DNA of 13,371 nt, from assembly GCA_020345945.1 (NCBI GenBank), contig CP070773.1:1016337-1029707 (forward strand). Reading direction: 5' to 3'. This DNA is from Candidatus Bathyarchaeota archaeon. Lineage in GTDB: Archaea > Thermoproteota > Bathyarchaeia > RBG-16-48-13 > GCA-020345945. Numbering within the stretch: the stretch's first letter is position 1; the number at the start of each line of letters is the position of its first letter. Below the pieces are notes generated by a model. That model did no database searches. It had not been told where the DNA came from and saw only the letters and a list, made by a program, of their open reading frames with translations. Shown here in pieces: positions 13,165 through 13,371 of this stretch. A program made the position numbers and the translations under genes.

Positions 13165-13371
13165 ATGTCGTTTGAAGAAGCTCAGACCAAAGTCAAGGAG
13201 ATCTCCTATGAAGCTCACAAGGAGAAAGTCTACACCTCTGCCTTCTTTGTAACTCTGCTGACAGAACAGGTAGGACAGATCGCGGAGAAATATCTACACG
13301 AAGGCAGATACGGAGAGGACATAGAGGTAGATATTACGGATGTGATCCTGGTCTCTCTGGCATACTTGAAT
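13165..13371 (+). CDS. MazG-like NTP pyrophosphohydrolase domain protein (C-terminus cut off)
   Basis: Sixty-nine residues from ATG 13165 run off the right edge. GGAGGGGAG at 13149-13157 is a strong SD, about 7 nt upstream. The segment LLTEQVGQIAEKYL...EDIEVDITDVILVSLAYLN aligns by eye with the two-helix metal motif of all-alpha MazG/MazG-like enzymes (EExxE ... ExxD followed by a hydrophobic helix). Those enzymes hydrolyse nucleoside triphosphates to monophosphates and pyrophosphate. Here the first motif reads Glu34-Gln35-x-x-Gln38 and the second Asp56-x-x-Asp59, so two or three usual acidic ligands differ. It may be an inactive or re-purposed member. It follows rtcA by 47 nt on the same strand, possibly in one transcript. 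The family call rests on this short motif. Confidence 0.6.
   Translation, partial: MSFEEAQTKVKEISYEAHKEKVYTSAFFVTLLTEQVGQIAEKYLHEGRYGEDIEVDITDVILVSLAYLN

Overview
The window most likely comes from an archaeon. The support is a tRNA-Gly gene interrupted by a short intron that folds into a bulge-helix-bulge-like structure, TATA-type promoter boxes at archaeal spacing, a start that looks leaderless, and the gene set archease, RtcB, RtcA and iron-sulfur flavoprotein. Starts preceded by Shine-Dalgarno (SD) motifs are also common. I cannot fix the lineage from this sequence; a Bathyarchaeia/TACK-like or Asgard-like genome would fit, and this is only a guess.

Layout. Left end (1-2348, minus strand): a sugar-nucleotide/glycan block with a sugar-phosphate nucleotidyltransferase, then, after a 0.2 kb gap holding a hairpin and a possible small broken ORF, a glycogen-synthase-like glycosyltransferase cut by the window edge. 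Middle (2.35-7.1 kb): an accessory-looking stretch with a short nitroreductase, a probable decayed gene, a dienelactone hydrolase, an anaerobic-sulfatase-maturase-like radical SAM protein and a membrane-anchored LCM-family methyltransferase. This stretch ends at the tRNA-Gly(CCC) gene. The 3' end of that tRNA recurs as a 30-bp perfect (55-bp imperfect) direct repeat on the far side of the methyltransferase, and a 13-bp piece recurs again near 2.5 kb. This is the pattern left by successive insertions into a tRNA gene.

Right part (7.2-13.4 kb): an unrecognised 163-aa protein on the minus strand, divergent from a plus-strand run of archease, rtcB, a class I/II aminotransferase, an iron-sulfur flavoprotein, rtcA and the start of a MazG-like gene. 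Archease activates the RtcB ligase, which joins tRNA exons after intron removal. RtcA makes 2',3'-cyclic phosphate ends, a substrate type for RtcB. The right side is therefore an RNA-end-processing neighbourhood, next to a tRNA gene that needs such processing.

The strongest points for follow-up are the tRNA-Gly insertion hotspot with a methyltransferase-only insert, the non-canonical tRNA intron (inferred position 29/30) with C instead of U at position 33, the probable pseudogene at 3.3-3.6 kb, the unrecognised protein with a repeated RG[YF]LxA motif, and the MazG-like protein with altered metal ligands.
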